In this document: piece by piece, positions 62,943 to 64,000 of the stretch | How the letters are laid out: the number at the start of each line of letters is the position of its first letter | How positions within the stretch are numbered: position 1 is the stretch's first letter | Assembly (NCBI GenBank): GCA_965277535.1 | Contig: OZ255825.1 | Coordinates: 3,348,001-3,412,000 of the forward strand | DNA: 64,000 nt | Reading direction: 5' to 3' | From: Ilyomonas sp965277535 | GTDB taxonomy: Bacteria > Bacteroidota > Bacteroidia > Chitinophagales > Chitinophagaceae | The notes under the pieces: generated by a model | Seen by the model: only the letters and a program-made list of their open reading frames with translations | Database searches by the model: none | What the model was told of the DNA's origin: nothing | Translations under genes and position numbers: made by a program

Positions 62943-63399
62943 ATGAATGAATTATCACGCTACGACTATTCTACAGAAAGCGAAGCTGAACTATTCAAGT
63001 TTACAAGTGAAGGAGCAAAAGGTAGTATGTAGTATTAAGAAGTTGGTTGTTTATACTCAAATGATTCCAAACGATGTTTATAACCTTGCATTTGGTGATT
63101 ATGATGAAGAAACTGAATCTATTGACGATAGAATCATAACAAACAATAATGACAGCCAAAAAGTTTTAGCGACCGTTGCATCAACTTTATATGTTTTCAC
63201 TAACAAACATCCAAATGTTTGGGTTTATGCAAAAGGAAGCAATCTGGCAAGGACAAGACTCTATCGAATAGGAATTACAACAAACCTTAAAGAAATCATT
63301 AATGATTTTGAAGTGTATGGTTTGATTGAAGAAGATTGGGAAAAGTTTCAAAAAGGTAAAACTTATGAAGCGTTTTTAGTAAGACGAAAAATATTTTAA
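62943..63399 (+). pseudogene. DUF6934-like gene broken by a 7-bp tandem duplication
   Basis: From ATG 62943 the reading is MNELSRYDYSTESEAELFKF then TSEGAKGSM and a stop. In the +1 frame it continues SIKKLVVYTQMIPNDVYNLAF and on to the end at 63399. At the switch the text is TAGTATGTAGTATT. Removing one 7-bp unit gives GCAAAAGGTAGTATTAAGAAG, that is AKGSIKK, and restores a single frame with the family-like FTSEGAKGSIKKLVVY. A start at 62947 in the second frame would give 150 aa with an unrelated N-terminus. So this is probably a broken gene. Its small partner follows directly. Confidence 0.8.
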
Positions 63400-63408
63400 A
63401 TTTGTAGC

Positions 63409-63558
63409 ATGACAACAATTGAAAAGCTAAATAAGAGTAAAACTCCAATTGTAAAAATTGACAAATCTCTTGAGAAACTAAGAGGTAAAAATCTATTTCC
63501 TAAAAAACTTGCAGAGGCTAACGAAGTAATTGCGAGAGTTGGACTTCCCAAGAAATAA
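63409..63558 (+). CDS. Small partner protein of the DUF6934-like gene
   Basis: 49 aa from ATG 63409, 9 bp after the previous stop. MTTIEKLNKSKTPIVKIDKS starts it and RVGLPKK ends it. Lys-rich, no signal or membrane helix. Short proteins of this type commonly follow DUF6934 genes in Bacteroidota, so the two look like a cassette. I infer a toxin-antitoxin-like pair from the arrangement only. Confidence 0.65.
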   Translation: MTTIEKLNKSKTPIVKIDKSLEKLRGKNLFPKKLAEANEVIARVGLPKK

Positions 63559-63577
63559 AACTTTTGACAACAAAAGT

Positions 63578-63607
63578 ATAGCGCATGCCAGGCTGGCACA
63601 GCGCTAT
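63578..63607. repeat. Hairpin repeat
   Basis: Arms ATAGCGC and GCGCTAT with an inner TGCCA/TGGCA stem, one small internal mismatch. It lies after the small partner gene and may end its transcript or be an interspersed element. Confidence 0.55.
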
Positions 63608-63765
63608 TGCCCTATCTGCCGCAATAACTGAACCGTTAGCAGCAATGCTATCTTCAATGTATCTTTTTATGCAATTATAAATTTGTTTTTCTCTTTCAAG
63701 TAGAAAAAAAGAATCTTCTATTCAATGTTCTGAACACGCAAAAAAGGGGCAAAAACAAAAGCCTT

Positions 63766-64000
63766 ATGAAGTATCTGCTTATCATCGCTGCTTGTCTGTT
63801 TATGTTTTCCTGCATTTCTTCCAAACAAAAAGAAGGCATGCACTTCAGCATATTGTCTTCGTCCCACACCAACATTGATTTTAATAATAAAATTACTGAA
63901 AACGATAGTGTAAACATGTTTGTGAACGAATACACTTACATGGGCGGCGGCGTTGGCGTTGGCGATTTTAACCACGATGGTTTACAGGATATATTTTTTG
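63766..64000 (+). CDS. FG-GAP/VCBS-repeat lipoprotein (CRTAC1-like), partial
   Basis: The gene starts at ATG 63766 and runs off the right edge (78 codons seen). A lipoprotein signal with Cys16 (LFMFSC) is followed by ITENDSVNMFVNEYTYMGGG and VGVGDFNHDGLQDIFF, the start of an FG-GAP beta-propeller. ASPIC/UnbV-type proteins of Bacteroidota begin like this. It is probably a secreted surface protein. A GCAAAAACAAA copy lies 7 bp before its ATG. Confidence 0.8.
   Translation, partial: MKYLLIIAACLFMFSCISSKQKEGMHFSILSSSHTNIDFNNKITENDSVNMFVNEYTYMGGGVGVGDFNHDGLQDIFF

Overview
The window looks like a chromosome segment of a Bacteroidota bacterium, most likely family Chitinophagaceae or a close relative. 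The support is two SusC/SusD loci, a type IX secretion (T9SS) C-terminal domain, promoter -7 elements of the TAnnTTTG type, a eukaryote-like NADP isocitrate dehydrogenase, a short NuoG, and interspersed repeats typical of the phylum. Base composition is about 40% GC by eye. I found no rRNA, tRNA or CRISPR array.

Layout. 1-5332 (minus): a polysaccharide utilisation locus (PUL) with SusC, SusD and a LamG-type lipoprotein that runs off the left edge. 5333-8275: an AT-rich island with a T9SS-exported protein, a terminator and a diverged 5' fragment of the exonuclease gene whose intact copy starts at 8325. 8325-18783: housekeeping and accessory genes (exonuclease, polyprenol-phosphate glycosyltransferase, outer-membrane protein, SDR plus AraC regulator, SET protein, MgtE, DUF1080, DUF421) and a pfkA-pyk glycolytic operon. 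19113-35558: a complex I operon, nuoB to nuoN, without nuoA beside it. 36103-53606: ABC permease, lspA, cysM, a decayed ParDE module, DUF5686 protein, penicillin acylase, icd, CoA-transferase subunits, acyltransferase, panD-rfaE2 and cmk. 54512-62791: a second PUL (SusC, SusD, IPT/TIG glycan-binding lipoprotein, clan GH-A hydrolase). The right edge has a frameshifted DUF6934-like gene with a small partner and the start of an FG-GAP lipoprotein.

The most interesting feature is the nuo operon. Three unrelated defence- or toxin-antitoxin-like cassettes sit at three gene junctions in the same orientation, with overlaps or spacings of a few bases: a small protein plus AbiEii-like nucleotidyltransferase between nuoD and nuoE, an OLD-type ATPase plus TOPRIM-like protein between nuoE and nuoF, and an MNT nucleotidyltransferase plus HEPN protein between nuoG and nuoH. 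They would be co-transcribed with the respiratory complex. An orphan gene sits in a similar way between the two CoA-transferase subunit genes.

Other structure: an 11-bp motif, GCAAAAACAAA, occurs at least 16 times (hand count, both strands); a perfect 50-bp palindrome follows icd; paired inverted repeats lie in several intergenic gaps. Two cassette genes are broken by simple lesions: parE by a nonsense codon, and the DUF6934-like gene by a 7-bp tandem duplication.
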